From contig NW_022259059.1 of the NCBI RefSeq assembly GCF_009602425.1, forward strand, positions 314,163 through 378,162: a DNA stretch of 64,000 nt, read 5' to 3'. A model generated the notes under the pieces. It searched no databases. It was not told where the DNA came from and saw nothing but the letters and a program-made list of their open reading frames with translations. Positions 1-15,652 of the stretch are shown here, one piece after another; position 1 is the stretch's first letter, and every line of letters begins with the position of its first letter. The DNA comes from Actinia tenebrosa (lineage: Eukaryota; Cnidaria; Anthozoa; Actiniaria; Actiniidae). Position numbers and translations under genes: made by a program.

Positions 1-1111
1 TTTTTTTTTGCATTTCCCCCCTCCCATTCCATTTCCATTCCTTCCTTTCCCCTTTCATAAAAGTTCTATCTTTAGACTTTCCCATTTTATCTGTCATTCT
101 AATTATTAATGATGTCTTGTCCTAGTCGGCTCTTGCTCGTCAGTCACTCTACGTCAAGTTTGATCCCCTTGTCAAAGGATCTCCAGACCAAGGTATGATA
201 AATGGTCCAATACTAGTGCGTGGGTCTTTATATAATATTTCTCTTAATATTCTCTTGACATTCGGGGACTTTTCATTAAGATATATACATGTTTCTAAAA
301 TAAACACACTAAATCGAACCCTCATAGTGAATGCGAGGCTAAAAAGAAAAAACAAAAGAAATCACTNTTTTTCTCGCAATTTTGTGGCATTTCTTTTGTA
401 TTTCGATATTAACCTCGCATTCAAGATAACTTTGAGAAGAGTCCATTGCCGGCTGAAGTTTCGGGGCAGTTTTTCCTATTATTGGAGTAAGTTTCATATC
501 ACCGAGGAATGTACTTGTATCGTAACACTCAAATGGCTTAAATTGCGAGCAAATGAAATTAAAACGCGCGCATTAGTCTTTCCGTTCGATCTCAGTATTA
601 TGTGGAACCAATTTGATGGTTACGGTACCAAGATTGTAATTATCGTACCAATTTTTGTAATCTAACGAAGTAATATATTCGGTACCAACGCTTTCCAGCT
701 AAGCATAGTGATTGCTGATTGAAGTGTGATGATATTTCGGGCTTGTTTTAGGCCCAAGTCGAACGTCGAACTTCACATGAGCCGATTATATCGAAACAAT
801 GAATTACAAGGCGGTCTTCTCTGTCATTAGGTTTGGCTCATTTGAAGTTCGACGTTTGACTTTAGTCTAACTTATACTTCGAGAATTTCAATTCTGAATG
901 TAGACTAAATAGATGGAATTCAAGGCCGAAATTTTGTAGGGAAAAAAAAAAAAAAGCTATTATTTCCCCCTATCTCGTGCACAAACATTGCATTGCCACC
1001 CTTAAGACCCTCATTGTCTTACTGATTATCTGTTTAAGATACAGATAACTAGAAGCATTTAAAATTCAACCACTGCAATTTCTTTGTATTGTTGTTTAAG
1101 ATCTGAAGCAG
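1..1111. other. No gene recognised; upstream of TACC
   Basis: No coding exon is supported here. The region presumably holds the TACC promoter and 5' leader, but I cannot place a transcription start. The longest open stretch (195-665, +) is low in complexity and resembles nothing known. A TA-flanked foldback element lies at 751-867. Confidence 0.5.
751..867. repeat. Foldback MITE, copy A (TA-flanked)
   Basis: The two ends are inverted copies of each other over about 35 bp (core of the left arm: GTCGAACTTCACATGAGCC) and are flanked by TA on both sides (749-750 and 868-869). A second copy in opposite orientation lies at 8039-8159. Size, terminal inverted repeats and TA target duplication fit a non-autonomous Tc1/mariner-type element; the family is inferred. 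Confidence 0.7.
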
Positions 1112-4100
1112 ATGAAAGCGGATGCAATCAATTCAAAGCAAACACCGCCAGGAAAGTAAGTCAAATCTTTTTGTACTCTCACTACCCATAACATCATTAC
1201 TTCAACCGGAGAGAATTCAAATCAATTCTTTTTTTGTACTAATCCGGTAAAGAACTGCCAAAAAAACAAGTTCCAATTCGGATTATACTTTACCCTTGGT
1301 CATTTTCTCTTTCTGAATGAGCGCGCGCAGCTTTTACATGACCTCATAAACGTCTTATTTTCTCGGTCGAAAAATAACGACTCTGAAGGAGATTTCGCGG
1401 GTTGAAACAAGATACCATGACTCTCAAAATGGCTTTCGATCTGGTCCAATCAGAATCGAAGAAAGAAATCATCCAATCATAATGCTTGAATTCGGAAACC
1501 ATTTGAAAGCCACAGTGCGATACATTTACCACACGGGTTCTTACACATAGGTAAGAGCACTAAGGGTCCTTTGAAAGAAAAATTGAAGTCTAATAGGCGG
1601 TTTGGTTTGTTGATAGGAGATATCGGAAACAAAATGGATTCAAGCAGAGAATGATTTTGATGTTTTTTTACGCCAATAAAAAGAACGCGAAGTTCTCGTT
1701 TTTGGTCTTATCTTATTGATTTTCATATAGGATGTTCAGGATCTTGTCGTATATTAGGTCTTAATGTATATTGCCTTGTGAATTAGCTGTCAAAATTTCA
1801 TTATTGGACGTTTTTTTTCTGTGACAATATCTCAAAAGTGAGCTCAATTTGCATAAATTCTGCGACAGAAGTCCAAGAATTGTTTCCGTTGATAATTGAA
1901 CACACAATCCTATGCAGTATTCCACTGAACGAGCGTGTGTTGCATTATTTACTTTGTTAGTCATACTTATAATATGTTTTGCTTGGATTTAGCTTCGGTG
2001 ATTTATTGCTTATGAACACGCCGCCGAACCGACGAGCACAACAAAGACTTACTGCGATCAAGGAGGCAAAAGGCAAAGACGCGAACAATCTCTCTGATGT
2101 TGATAAGCTGTTAACTTTTAGCCCTCAAGCAAAGGTATCTTTTTCATCATTTCGATTGATTATTATTGATTATCTTCGATTTATTAGTGCCTTTGTTACG
2201 TCTTTCTTTTTTCTTTCCATCCATTTTTGCCACTTTTTTCTTCTTTTTCTTTCCCTCTCTCTTTCTCTGTTTCTATAGATACTTTTCTTACGAAATGTTT
2301 TTGACAGGAAAACACAAAATGTATGTAAAAAATTCCATTTCGTTTGTATTTTAAAAGGGCTCTATGCACTCTCGTTTTGGACATATATTTCCTTTGGGGC
2401 TCATCAAAGTGTAATTGGCTAGCATAAAAGATAGCTATCTTAGGTGGTTTAGGATTCCAATGAGATTAAAACGATACGAAGATAACCGTACTGCAGCCCA
2501 ACTGGATAAGCTTTTATGTCGTCGTGTTCTTTTATTCTGTTTGTTCAGTAATTTTCATGACCAATGCCATTATTTCGTAGGAAAATGAAAGGAATTTTAT
2601 GGTAAAAACATCCCTTACCCTTATTCCTATCCCACCTATTTATCCTTCCTTCCTAAACCACCTCACAGTGATTGGTCCCAATTTCATAACTTTTGGCGGC
2701 TTTACGCTGTCGTGTTAGCCAATCAGAAAGCATTGCCATTTTGATTCGTTGCGAGGCCTTCGTTCCTTGGCGGAGACCATCAGGAACGCGGGCTCCGGGA
2801 TCGAGAGTGCAGCTCAACATGCTGTTCAAAATGTTTTGTTTCCTGTTAAAACCAATTAAACATCGGATATATACTTGATAAGAAATTCTATCGATAAGTT
2901 CTTCGGCTGTAATCGTTTGAAAAATATGCACGAAAAATCCTGTGAAGCCGAAAAAGATGCGACTTTCTACCAACCTCGATTTTTAAATAAGAAAGGTCAG
3001 GTCTTTTAGTTAAGTGGAAAAAGGGAATAGGATGAATAAATCGTAAATGGATGTGAGGGAACACCAAAGGCCTGTTCGTTCCCTCTTTTTTTGATGATTT
3101 TATTTATTTGAATAAATTATTCAGTCCCCGCCGAGCGATTAGTGGCCATGGACAGGAAAAGGGACTGTTCGTGATCAGGAGATGATAAGATAATAAAACG
3201 GCTTTTCACTGGTTTTTGTTCTAAAATAATCTTTCCTCTCCCCCCCCCCCCCCCCCCCCCCTCTCTCTCTGTTGATCAACATCATGATCAAAATCTTTTC
3301 ATTGCGCTATCATTCCAGTTCAATAGCATGCTCGCAACATGTCATTTTTTTTTCTAAACTTGAGAGGAATCATATAAAATTCAATTATACGCCCATTCAA
3401 AAACATCTTATCTGTAGGCGATAAAAATCGGAAATTAGAAAAAAAGAACTTGTGGGGTATTACCACAAAGGTGCTATTATATGCCGAATTTTTTCGGTTT
3501 TATTTGTTAATGGGCGTTAATTAACTAGAAATAAGTAAGAAAAAATAAAAGCAATATCAAAAAAAACTATCCCTGTTGATTCTATTTCCCATTTTACTCC
3601 AGTAGGTGTATGTGTTAGGCTCCTATACTATACATCAAAACTGGGTTTAATTCATTCTTAAATAATGAGTTATATTTTTGTACTCAATTGTGCTATTTAT
3701 TCATAATTACAGACCTCCAACGAAGACTCTAGTAAACAATCATTCGAACCACCAAAATCCACAGCTCAGGACAACCATAGTGATGAGAGCCACGATCCTA
3801 GTCTGGTAGAGGTACGTGACCAATTACAATATTCGCTCTTCAATTAAATATATTTCTAGCTGTATTGTTTACTTCAGTTTTTTTAATGAAATTTCTTACT
3901 CCCGGTAGCTTCTAACTAGACGAGTTGACAAAAAATAAATAAGATAAATAAATAGATAAATAAAAAAATAAAAAAGACTGCCAAAATGTTCTAAAATTAA
4001 ACTGAAAAATTAAGAAATCAAAAACTTTTTCTTGACGAACTTGACATTTTTTAATTCGGGGCTCTATTTTGCTGAAATATAAACAATGTTTTATGGGAAA

Positions 4101-7100
4101 AAACCTAATGTTTCTATGATTGCTAGAATTGTACATCGAATACTTTAAAATGTAAAGTTTTTAAACGACACCAAAAAATAGTATTAAAAAAAAATTCTGT
4201 CACGCTATACTTCAGAGCATGCGTAGAAAGGTATGAGTTGTAGGACTGAAGTCTGTATCTACAGGAAGAATAGAAAACGTAGAGTTCAGCGGATTATTTA
4301 TATTATTTGAATAAAGAAATATATTTACATAGGTTGCACTAAGTAATGCAGACATTAAAAAAACTTTTTTTTCGTGTCACTCTATTTTCTGCTAAATAAT
4401 TTTCGTTAAATCGTGGTAGAACTGCCAGGATCATTTCTCTCAAAATCTCGCTTATTTTTTATTTGAAAGCGACTACAAAACNGTCATGTTCTCTTTAATA
4501 ATTTGTCAAACAAACAATAAAACAAACTAAAAAATCGCGTGTATCAAAAGACCTTCGAGTGTCTTGTTTTCTAACAGTTAATGGGATTTAGGCTCTTAAA
4601 AGTCTTCCCATTCATGATCCATAATGGAGTATAAATCTCTGCTCTAGTACCTGTGTTTTTCTGCGATCACAGAAGTTACAGCTACAAATTAATAAAGATT
4701 TGGTGCCAGTAGTACTAGTGCAGGTCTTGTTTGACTCGACCAGGTGGTTTACTAGCTATAACATCAACTNATAACAAAGGCAAATCATGGTCGCTATTGT
4801 TCTACCACGTCTGCTATGGCGCTCGTGTGGAGATACTTTCGATGGTTTATTTGCTTTGGTTTGCCGGATAAAAGCGAGGTAATCCCCTCTAAAAGCACTC
4901 TGCTCCTTTAAAATTCGATAGTTCTACTCCTGCTTCGTTTATCATAGTCCTTAGGATAAAAAAAACGCATGTAATTTACGGCTGATCATTACTAGACATC
5001 GATCCTTTATTCTCCATCGCCCACAGGTATTCTTTCATTTTGTAACGCTAAACCATTTCCCCGTTGAAGGATTGGTCGGTCCTTGTCTTTTCCTTGCCTA
5101 CACATTTTTAGTCACGATTATGCAAATACGCGGTCATGTGTAATGGAAAAGCCTTCTAATTCATTTGCATGCATAAGTGATACTGAGGTTGTTTTGGAGA
5201 AATATTTTTGTCGATATCGATCCTGATCAATATTGAACTTACCAGCGAGATTCCTTGTTCACTGGAGAAAAAAAATATCCAAAATAGATATCTTCGATGT
5301 AAATCGTACGAAAATGGTGTAAGGAATGTTTCTTTGTTCATATCCGCGTCCTACATGGGATTCTTTTGAAGGTAAATCGCTTCGTTTAATAGAGCCAAGA
5401 TTTTTGACAAGAATAATTCGGACATTTTCTAACAGACGAATGAACATCGCTTAGGATCGTCGATCGAAGCGTTTCTTTTTAACATTATTATTATATTTAT
5501 ATTTTAATACCTTCGCTCTGTTACCTCCAGAAGTTGACCTATGACAGCTTTCAAGGGAAAAAACAGTCTAGCTTTTATTCATTTCTTTTTTTTTATTCTT
5601 TTGCAGTGCTCAACGTAGTTTAAGTTTTTCGATCTCCATGTCAGATACATCTAAAACTATATCAGTACGAACCTTTTGAGAATTTATTTCTTTCGCTTTT
5701 GTGTTTGGTTTTTTCGTGAAATTTAGTGTCAAAATCGAGAAACTAAGCGGCTTAGGTGAATGCAGCATCGATTATTTCAAAAATGAAATGCTATTTCTGA
5801 AATTTTGAATATTCTGACTAAAAATTTAGACCATCACTTTTTATGAATTTGGAATAAAAATAAACCTCAATTTTTAATTCTCGTATTTTAATTAAGAAAA
5901 GAAATTTGAGAAAATGACAAAAATGAAAAAAACACTGGAATTTGTTTAGTGTCATTTGACAGGTAAAGCAGCCTAGAGGTGCCGGTGCGATGAACTGACA
6001 AGTGTTTGTGGTAACTGAATTGGTCTCGAGTGCTTGTACGGCACTTGAGAAGCCTCTAGTGGACTCGATCTCTGCACATTGGTTATCCGTACAAATTGTG
6101 CCATATCATAGCTTCCTTTAATTTCTCGTAACTTGCATAATAAATGACTTTCTGAGCTTTTACTTTACAGTTAGGTAATCTAAGGCAGTCTCTGTACATA
6201 TTAAAGTCTATTTTTGATATCCAGATGTCTGGAAGATTTTCTTTTTAAGCTGTCCGTTCAAAATCTTTTAAAATTTTTTGGTGTTAAATTGATTTTAAAA
6301 TATGCAGTCTTCCTTATGACAACAAATTTTCATTTTTACAACCGCACTATTGCCGTGATCCAGTTTCTATCCCAGAAGAAAATGAATGTAAATGTTATAC
6401 ATAAAAGTAATAATATCTGATATCTGTTCCGCAGCCTCTTCTCTACAGCAAAAGTGACATAGCAGTAGCTGTCAAGAAGGAACGGGAAGCTCTTCTTAAA
6501 CAGGTAAGTCGACTGCTAACCGCTGCTGACCACTGTGGTCAAATAATCTCAGTATGTGACTCTGGCAAGGACCGCTAACCACGCTTAAAATTTGGGGAGG
6601 GGGGGGGGTTGGGGCTGCTATTTAAAAATATAAAAGAGTCAGACTAGTATAGCAAAAAGTGGGGGCCTAAGATTGAAAAATATAAGAGACTAGTATGGGA
6701 AAAGGGAAAACTTCTCTTGGGATAATTTTACAAGTAGTTGACAGTGTGATTGTGCCAGGAAAAATTCTTCTAACAAATCTTCGTGTTTATTTAATAATAA
6801 ACCAATATGCATTGCCTCAGCTCGGTCCCAGCTTCGCGCTATCTCGTCATTAACTTACTTTTACGAAGTAAAACGAATATTAAACGAATCGTTTTTAGTC
6901 ACAAAGTCTTGAAAGATTTTTGAGTACGATAGGATGATTGTCGTATATTATACTATCTGCCTCCAATGGCTTTCTTTTTAAGCCAATCAAAAAGCTCCAA
7001 AGAGGGAAAATATCCAATGCCTTTTTTGAAAAAATAGTGGTAAAAGTACAACGAAATCGAAAATGGTACTCATAGATGAAAATACAGAGAAAAATCTCAA

Positions 7101-9931
7101 TAGAAAAATTGCTTCCTTTCACGAAGTTTGAAATAAGAAGATTACCAGTAAAGTTGTATGCTGCTTGAATAAGCACCAAGCTGTTTCACTCGGAACGATC
7201 AGAATGCTGGCAAATTGCAGTCGCAAACTCACTCGTGGCTAGGGCGGGGGAGCGCGTTATGAAGGACTTTGGGAAACCACTGGATGATTTGCGACAATTA
7301 ACGATAAAAGGTAAACGATAAAAAGATCTAATGCGGAATTTCATACCCTGTTTAGACCCACGAGGAGTCTGCCATAAGAGACATGGAAATCCAAGAAATT
7401 CAAAGCAAACTCCAAGCAGAAGTCGAGGGTAATGCCAAGTTACGACGAGAGAACGATGAACTGAGGTAACTTCAAAACTATGATGTTCACCAGAATGCTA
7501 ACCAGAAATATGCTTACTTAGATCTATGTTGTTGATTTGATGTAGGACCGTGATGAATGAGTATGAAAGAACGTTGGCAGAGATGATTGGTAAGATTCGT
7601 TTACCATAATTTTCCCTATTACCACCAACCAACCGAATCACCTAGGTGACGATTGTGTCGAAGGATTAGGACCTCCCTTGAATGATATTTCAAAGTTTTT
7701 GCATCTAATGCAGTTTATTCCTACTGCGCAAAGTTTATTCGTTAATAAAAGGTGCATATATGTTTTGTAAGGAGTCCCTTTGTGCATTGCGCGCTAGAAA
7801 GAAACTACTTTCCGTGCCTTTTGGTCTAACGAAAAGCATTCACTTCTCTTCAGTCACAAAGCAAAAGCCTATGAAACCACTTTACATCCTGTTTCGTTTG
7901 ATCATTTGATCCAAAAGAGATACATTTGCGTGTGTGAATACGTAATCGAATTGTACCTTTTTGCGCTTGACCGCAATTGACATTAAAAGATTGCGTTCGT
8001 GAAATACCTATACAAGACTTGTAGTTTTATCACCCTTAAAATCTAGTCAAACGTCGAACTTCACATGAGCCGAACCTAATGACATCAAAGAAAACCGCCT
8101 CGTTATTCATTCTTTCAATTAGGTTCGGCTCATGCGAAGTTCGACGTTTGGCCTGAGCCTAAAACTGGCTCAAATGCGCTTTTTCAACTTTGACATTTTT
8201 TTCCTTGATCATAGAAACGAGCGAAAAGAATAAAAACATGTCGGATGAATCAAAAAATGAAATAGTAAAAGAAAGAGATCAGGTAACCAAACAATATGAA
8301 TATTGACCACTTTGATTAATAATAANCTTGTCTTATCTACTGTCTACTTCCTTGTCTTATCTACTGTCTACTTCTCTTTTACTCCGATTAAGGACTAGCG
8401 TCTGAAACGTCAGTAAGTTTTTTCATCTTTTCACGGTGTATAATTTACCTTTTCATCATTACTGTTTCATTATAAACACCGACGCAGCTCACACTAGTTT
8501 TTAGCTAGTTATATCTTCTTTCTACTTCCGTGGTATTAAATAACCACGTCGGCATGTGAACCTATTGCTGCTTTTCAATCATTCCCAAGAGAATAAAATA
8601 ACGAAAGACACGGTGACCATGTTGGATGATAAAAGAGACTCACGACGAATCTTTTGTTAAATTCATCCAACATGGCGGCTATGAAAACCATCAATTGGTA
8701 AAACTTTATTTTTTATCTTTTCAGTTGCAAGCAGACTTAAATTCCGTGGAAGCCGCGTTTTCAGATTTACATAGACGATACGAAAAGCTCAAAGGAGTGT
8801 TAGAAAATTATAAAAAGGTAAATTCATTGTTTGATTCATATTTTTGTGGAAATACTTGCTGATGTTTTTCCTTCTTTTTTTTTCTAGAACGAAGAAATAC
8901 TTAAAAAAGCTACTATAGACTACCAAGAAAAGCTTAAAAAATCGGGAGAAAAATATCAGATGCTAAAAAAGCACGCCGAAGAAAAAATCGAAACGTAAGT
9001 CCAAGAGTATATTCGTTAGTAATGATTATCCGAGAAATTGCTAATAACTATCAGTATGGATCCATTTTTGATTGGATCTGATCATTTTGAATTTTTCTCA
9101 ATCATTGTCGAGATGCCATTATTAAAGCCGATTTAGCTCGCACGATTTTTTCACTCATCTGTTTTGCGTAACATGATTGCGCCAAGTTTTAGCTGGAATT
9201 TACAGTCGTAAGCAAATTGTGCGCTCGATTCATACGCACATCAATTTGTTTCATCAACATATTGTGCACGACAATTGTAAGGAAAAATCGTACCGTGTAA
9301 ATCGGCCTTAGCGTTGAGAGTGGTGACATCGTAGAATCGTTGAACAGAGTCACGAATGGTGATAAATTTTTCCAACTGTAAGTCATTGTTACGTAGGTAT
9401 GGATTCGTTTTCGCCAGAGCGCGCGTGCAAACGGAGCTTTCCTTTCATGGTCAAACATTTACAGACAACTGTAAAGTGAATCTTTTCCTTTTAATTTTTA
9501 GTGCAAATATAGAGATAAACAGGGTCCGAAGATCAAACGATTCGGAAATGGCAGTTATGCGAGCTGCACTTAAAAAAGAACAGAATAAATGTGCAAGCCT
9601 TGAGCAAGCAATACAACAAAAGGTAAGAGTTATATGGACCTTTCATGTTTTAGATCTATGAGAAGGAAAGAAAAGGAAGGACAAAAGAATGAGGAAGGAC
9701 AAAAGAATGAGAAAGGAAAGAAAGACAATAGAAGGAAAGGGAAGGAACAGGAAAGAAAGAAAAAATAGAAATAATGTTTTATGTTTTTACCAAACCACAC
9801 TCTAGGATTCTTCATTTCGAGGTCATCATCTTGATTTTTTGGCAAATTTTCTTTTCTTACAGATCAATGAAAATAAAGAACTAACAGCAATTTGTGATGA
9901 GCTGATACAGAGAGCAAGTGGAACAAACTGA
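1112..9931 (+). CDS. TACC: Transforming acidic coiled-coil (TACC) protein
   Basis: Eleven coding exons join in frame: 1112-1155, 1993-2134, 3713-3811, 6435-6503, 7356-7465, 7546-7589, 8215-8282, 8725-8817, 8888-8994, 9502-9622, 9863-9931 (321 aa). All junctions are GT-AG with matching phase. The C-terminal two-thirds is a continuous coiled coil with hallmark TACC-domain segments: NEYERTLAEMI, DLNSVEAAFSDLHRRYEKLK, KNEEILKKA, HAEEKIETANIEI and the terminal ELTAICDELI. TACC proteins sit at centrosomes and spindle microtubules, binding chTOG/XMAP215 and, in some species, Aurora A and clathrin. The N-terminus is short and low in complexity, so this is close to a minimal TACC, much shorter than vertebrate TACC1-3. 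The ATG at 1112 was chosen because it opens the exon whose two leftover bases fit the next acceptor; upstream non-coding exons are possible. Introns carry MITEs and low-complexity DNA. Confidence is high for family, lower for the N-terminal exons. Confidence 0.93.
3240..3269. repeat. Poly-C / (CT)n microsatellite
   Basis: A run of C followed by CT repeats in TACC intron 3. Confidence 0.85.
8039..8159. repeat. Foldback MITE, copy B (TA-flanked)
   Basis: This is the same family as 751-867 but inverted. Terminal inverted repeats share CAAACGTCGAACTTCACATG with their complement near 8130-8150, and TA flanks both ends (8037-8038, 8160-8161). It lies in TACC intron 6. The middle segment also matches copy A when reverse-complemented. 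Confidence 0.75.
9659..9770. repeat. Purine-rich low-complexity tract
   Basis: GGAAAG/AAGGAC-type repeats fill most of this part of TACC intron 10. The minus-strand reading frame through it is an artefact of composition. Confidence 0.7.
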
Positions 9932-10278
9932 TTCGTCGACCTTTGCCATGCTATGGGATATTAAAAAGCTAAATGCTTTCTTCATTTCCATGTCTTAAAT
10001 GACAGCATTGTCAAATGATGCACAAAGCTGCATTGTTTATTTTGTAATTACTGGTNTTAAAAACCCTCTAATTAAACTTCTGCATTTAGAATGATTGAGG
10101 AATTCTACCAATGGTATACAGTGACATGAGATAACATTTTATTCTTGGTTACATCTCAAATTGATTGGTGCCACATTCCTGTTCACTGCAGAGTATTGAA
10201 AAGTTGTGTAACATATAGACCTGGTACTGTCAGGTGTAGTGGTGACTCATTCCATGGCATTATCTAGTTTGTTTTATA

Positions 10279-10284
10279 AATAAA
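10279..10284 (+). terminator. Polyadenylation signal for TACC
   Basis: Canonical AATAAA 348 bp after the TACC stop codon. The actual cleavage site is not known. Confidence 0.5.
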
Positions 10285-11143
10285 AAGCTTGAGCATTCTC
10301 CATATTGACAGCATTAGATGTTGATAGAATGATTATCCAAGGCATACAGAGAGTGATTTAGTTCAGGCTATACATAGATGTGTATATAAGCTGTTAGTTA
10401 TGCCAGCTGACAATGATAGTCTTGATAAAAGTGTCATTATGAAATAGTAAAAGTAAGACTAAAATGAAAAGATGTGCTGCATTTATTTCAATTCAATATA
10501 CTACCCTTCACTCTATCTTGGGAGAGTTGTTGCAATTTATTTGTATAATTCATTATAATTATCATGAATCATTACACCAAAAGGTCAATACAGCCTCAGT
10601 AGCAGACACTCCAAGTTGGGGTTGTATTTATGATGCTTCTGGTTTCTGTAGCATTTCTTTTATGAGATAGGCTTGCTAAACCTTTGCCCAATCCCCACCC
10701 TGGAGGACTAGGGTATTATGTTTTGTCTGGTGTCTACCCTCGGCATAGGTGGTAAGACTAATACTATAATTACATGAACATTAACATTCTAGCTGTATTT
10801 TATAATTTGACTACTTTTCTGTGATAGAAAAGTGTATGGTCATTTGGAAGATCTAAGTGTGTGAGAACCCCAGAGTTAGGGATCTGGAGTTTGAAGAAAT
10901 TTCCCTTTAATTCCACAGGAAGTGCTCTTTGCACTTGTCTTGTTACTTTCTGAATGCTGTATTATCAAACAGAGCATGAAAACATCTGCAATTTCAACTT
11001 TTCTTGTCAAAAGTTATACATAAATTTAAACATTAATAATTTTTAGAAGGCATTTGCTAAGGTCACTTGCAAAGGAGACTACTTTTCCCCTTGCCTATAC
11101 ACTACATGAATAACTGGTCATCCCTGAATTAAAACTTGAAGTT

Positions 11144-11149
11144 TTTATT
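11144..11149 (-). terminator. Polyadenylation signal for B9D1
   Basis: AATAAA on the minus strand, about 75 bp beyond the B9D1 stop codon. Confidence 0.6.
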
Positions 11150-11224
11150 ACAATATCTTATATTTTGTACAGCATAAATATATAATACAAGTATTTCTTT
11201 CTATATGTATTTACACACATCAGT

Positions 11225-13295
11225 TTAAGAATGGCTTTCTCCTCCAGTCCCTGTTGTCATTTCAGGTCTAATGGTATTTCCACCACCAGATGAACTTGAA
11301 ATATGTGGAATCGATACACTAGTTGCCTCTGTGTCATACCCTAGCTTCTTCATATCTCTTGTGACAATGTTGAAGGTTACTTTTACAGTTCCTTGTGATC
11401 TTACTCTTGTTACTAAAGTAGATATAGGGAAAAAGAAATACAATTAGATGTAATGGTAACACAGAGTGACCAACTGGGAAACCAAAGGCTGTTAGGTGGG
11501 AAGAAAAACTGAACACTGTAAGATCGTTCAGTTTTTCACATAATTTCTGCATTTAGCTATATCATGGACTATATTATTATTAATAAAATAAGGGCCTTAA
11601 TTTTCAGAAAAAAAAGCTATATAGAGTAGCTAGTCTCGTCTCTAACCTTCTCGTCCTTCGCCTTGGGCAACCACTTTGGGATCTACAAATTCTGGTCTTC
11701 TTCCAAGGAACCAGCTAAAAGTCAATAGTTTAGAGGCTATATTAGGACCAGCACATGACGGACAACTAGTAAATATAATCAATATCTACCTAGTAAATTT
11801 CTGCAACTTTGATGAAGACTCTGGAACAAACATTGGTATTTCTCTTGTGTGCCTGGAAAAATAATTAGATGCTTCATAGTTTATTATTTAAGTCCAAGCT
11901 TTCTGACAGGAGTGAGAGGTAAAAGGATAGATTACATGCACTTGTAGCAGTTTCTTTATTATTAGAAATTCCAATCACTAGTTAAACATTTTGATTAGGA
12001 GGAAAATATATTTTCTGATAATCAAATTTAGGCTGCGTTCATAATGTATGGCAGAGGAGGGGGGGGAGGTGAAATTTGAAATGTCCAGAATAATTCTTAA
12101 CACCCCCTTCCCTTGAAGTCATGCAAAAAAATACAATCCCCCCTAAGCAAGGCCTGTAGCTTCTTCCAAAAATTGTGCATCCCCCCCAATTTCCCGATAA
12201 AAATTCCCCCCTTTTTGCTACCGAAATTTTCCCGATATCCCCTCAATTTCACCTGCCCCCCCTGCCATGCATTATGAATGCAGCCTTAACAGCCATCATC
12301 TTTCCATTGCTGATATTGCAGGAAATACACAGGGTCAGATATAAGGGTAGTGGGGTTTGGTTTTCCAAACTACAGTCCTTTTATGGTTTGGTACAGCAGT
12401 TCGAACCCCCCTCCCCCAAAGTGCCAGTCCTGAATCTGCCCCTGATATATCAAACTAAAACTTTTCTATGTTCAATCAAATCGATCTGAAACAGCAATTA
12501 TGTGATACTGGTAAAACCATAAGCCCTTTTGATACCTTCCAGGAGATGTGGGGACATGAACAGCACCATATCCTCGCACAACATCATGGCCAAAAACATC
12601 CAAACCATAACAGCTGATAACCAACTGAGGCCCTACAAGAGTTTAAAATCATAAACATTAAAATTGTTAATGTTAAATGCTGTACGAGAAAAGAGTCCAC
12701 AAGTGTGGCGATTTCCTGAGCTACTCCCTTTTTTCAAACGTTTTCCCCCCCAGATGAGTAAGAACTAATTTCATATTGGTTTCCTGTCAATTTTCTTTAA
12801 GAACATTTGAAAGAGCCTATCATACTTACATCCGAAAGGGCTAGTGCTTTTAAATGTGATATCGAGAGGAAAGTTCCAAACTACAGTTTGCCGTCTGTCC
12901 ATACTCTTTTTCGTTACTTGTGATATACCTTCTTCCCAGCCCTACAAAAACACCAAAAACACTTTGATCAACCTTATAAATTACATTAGAGGATATCATT
13001 TGACAAGTATAGCACAAAATTCATGACAATCTTTGTGACTCTAGACAATAATTTTACACTTGTTGTGGACGACTTACGGAAGTAACGACCCAATCTTGAC
13101 CATAAACAAACCCAAACTTGCAATACAGATCGTCAAATTCTGGAAACTAAATTATATAATTTCTAATTATGGATCGATCATTCAATTTAATATATAATGT
13201 AAAACTAGTTAGGCTTATTGAAATACCTTTGCTGATTCAATTTGTCCCGATACCATGACGAGAAACACAGAACTGTGTAAACCTCCAGCCGCCAT
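11225..13295 (-). CDS. B9D1: B9 domain-containing protein 1 (transition zone)
   Basis: Seven exons on the minus strand join in frame: 13295-13227, 13146-13078, 12941-12830, 12632-12536, 11852-11790, 11714-11647, 11412-11225 (221 aa; human B9D1 is about 204). Recognisable segments in order are [118 protein letters not shown] and KKLGYDT. B9D1 forms the B9 complex with MKS1 and B9D2 at the ciliary transition zone and gates protein entry into cilia. The B9 (C2-like) domain covers most of the protein; the C-terminus is a Ser/Gly/Thr-rich tail somewhat longer than in human. The start codon is divergent from LRP2BP, 122 bp away. A foldback element occupies part of intron 4. I see no broken exon. 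Confidence 0.96.
12031..12285. repeat. MITE with TTA target-site duplication (Harbinger-like)
   Basis: The terminal inverted repeats are about 40 bp long: GGCTGCGTTCATAATGTATG at the left pairs with the complementary CATGCATTATGAATGCAGCC at the right, followed inward by G-rich/C-rich arms. TTA flanks both ends (12028-12030 and 12286-12288). A 3-bp TWA duplication is characteristic of PIF/Harbinger, so that superfamily is inferred. It lies in B9D1 intron 4. Confidence 0.75.
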
Positions 13296-13417
13296 TTTGA
13301 ATCTCCATAAATTAGACGAGCCAGCGTTCCAAACTCAGCGGTAGAGGTTTTGGGCTTCCTGTGTGTCTAAACAACCTTGTTTCTATGGTGACGTTCGATT
13401 GCTCATTCGAAGTCAAC
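13296..13417. promoter_or_regulatory. Divergent B9D1/LRP2BP promoter
   Basis: Only 122 bp separate the two start codons, so both genes must share this spacer plus their first exons. The B9D1 start lies in GCCGCCATTTTG (YY1-like) and the LRP2BP start in AACATGGCGGA, the same motif type on the other strand. No TATA box is seen. Confidence 0.6.
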
Positions 13418-15541
<2,124 letters not shown>

Positions 15542-15652
15542 ATCGTGTGAAAATGTTTAACATGGCAACATCCACCAAAATCTGTACAAATGTAACTATT
15601 TTTTATAAACGAATGTAAAAATAACTTGTAAAACGAATTTATAAAAGTGTGC

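Larger units (their letters stand above)
9932..11224. other. Convergent 3' region between TACC and B9D1
   Basis: No coding exon is seen. It should contain the 3' UTRs of TACC (+) and B9D1 (-), ending at the signals at 10279-10284 and 11144-11149. Confidence 0.6.

Noticed and set aside
195-665. 156-codon + frame near the window start
   Set aside because: AT-rich composition, no recognisable domain, no supporting splice or polyadenylation context; the upstream opening overlaps an unrelated minus frame.
13361-13417. N-terminal extension of LRP2BP from 13361
   Set aside because: In frame, but it would begin inside the short divergent promoter, and the AACATGG at 13418 is the better start.
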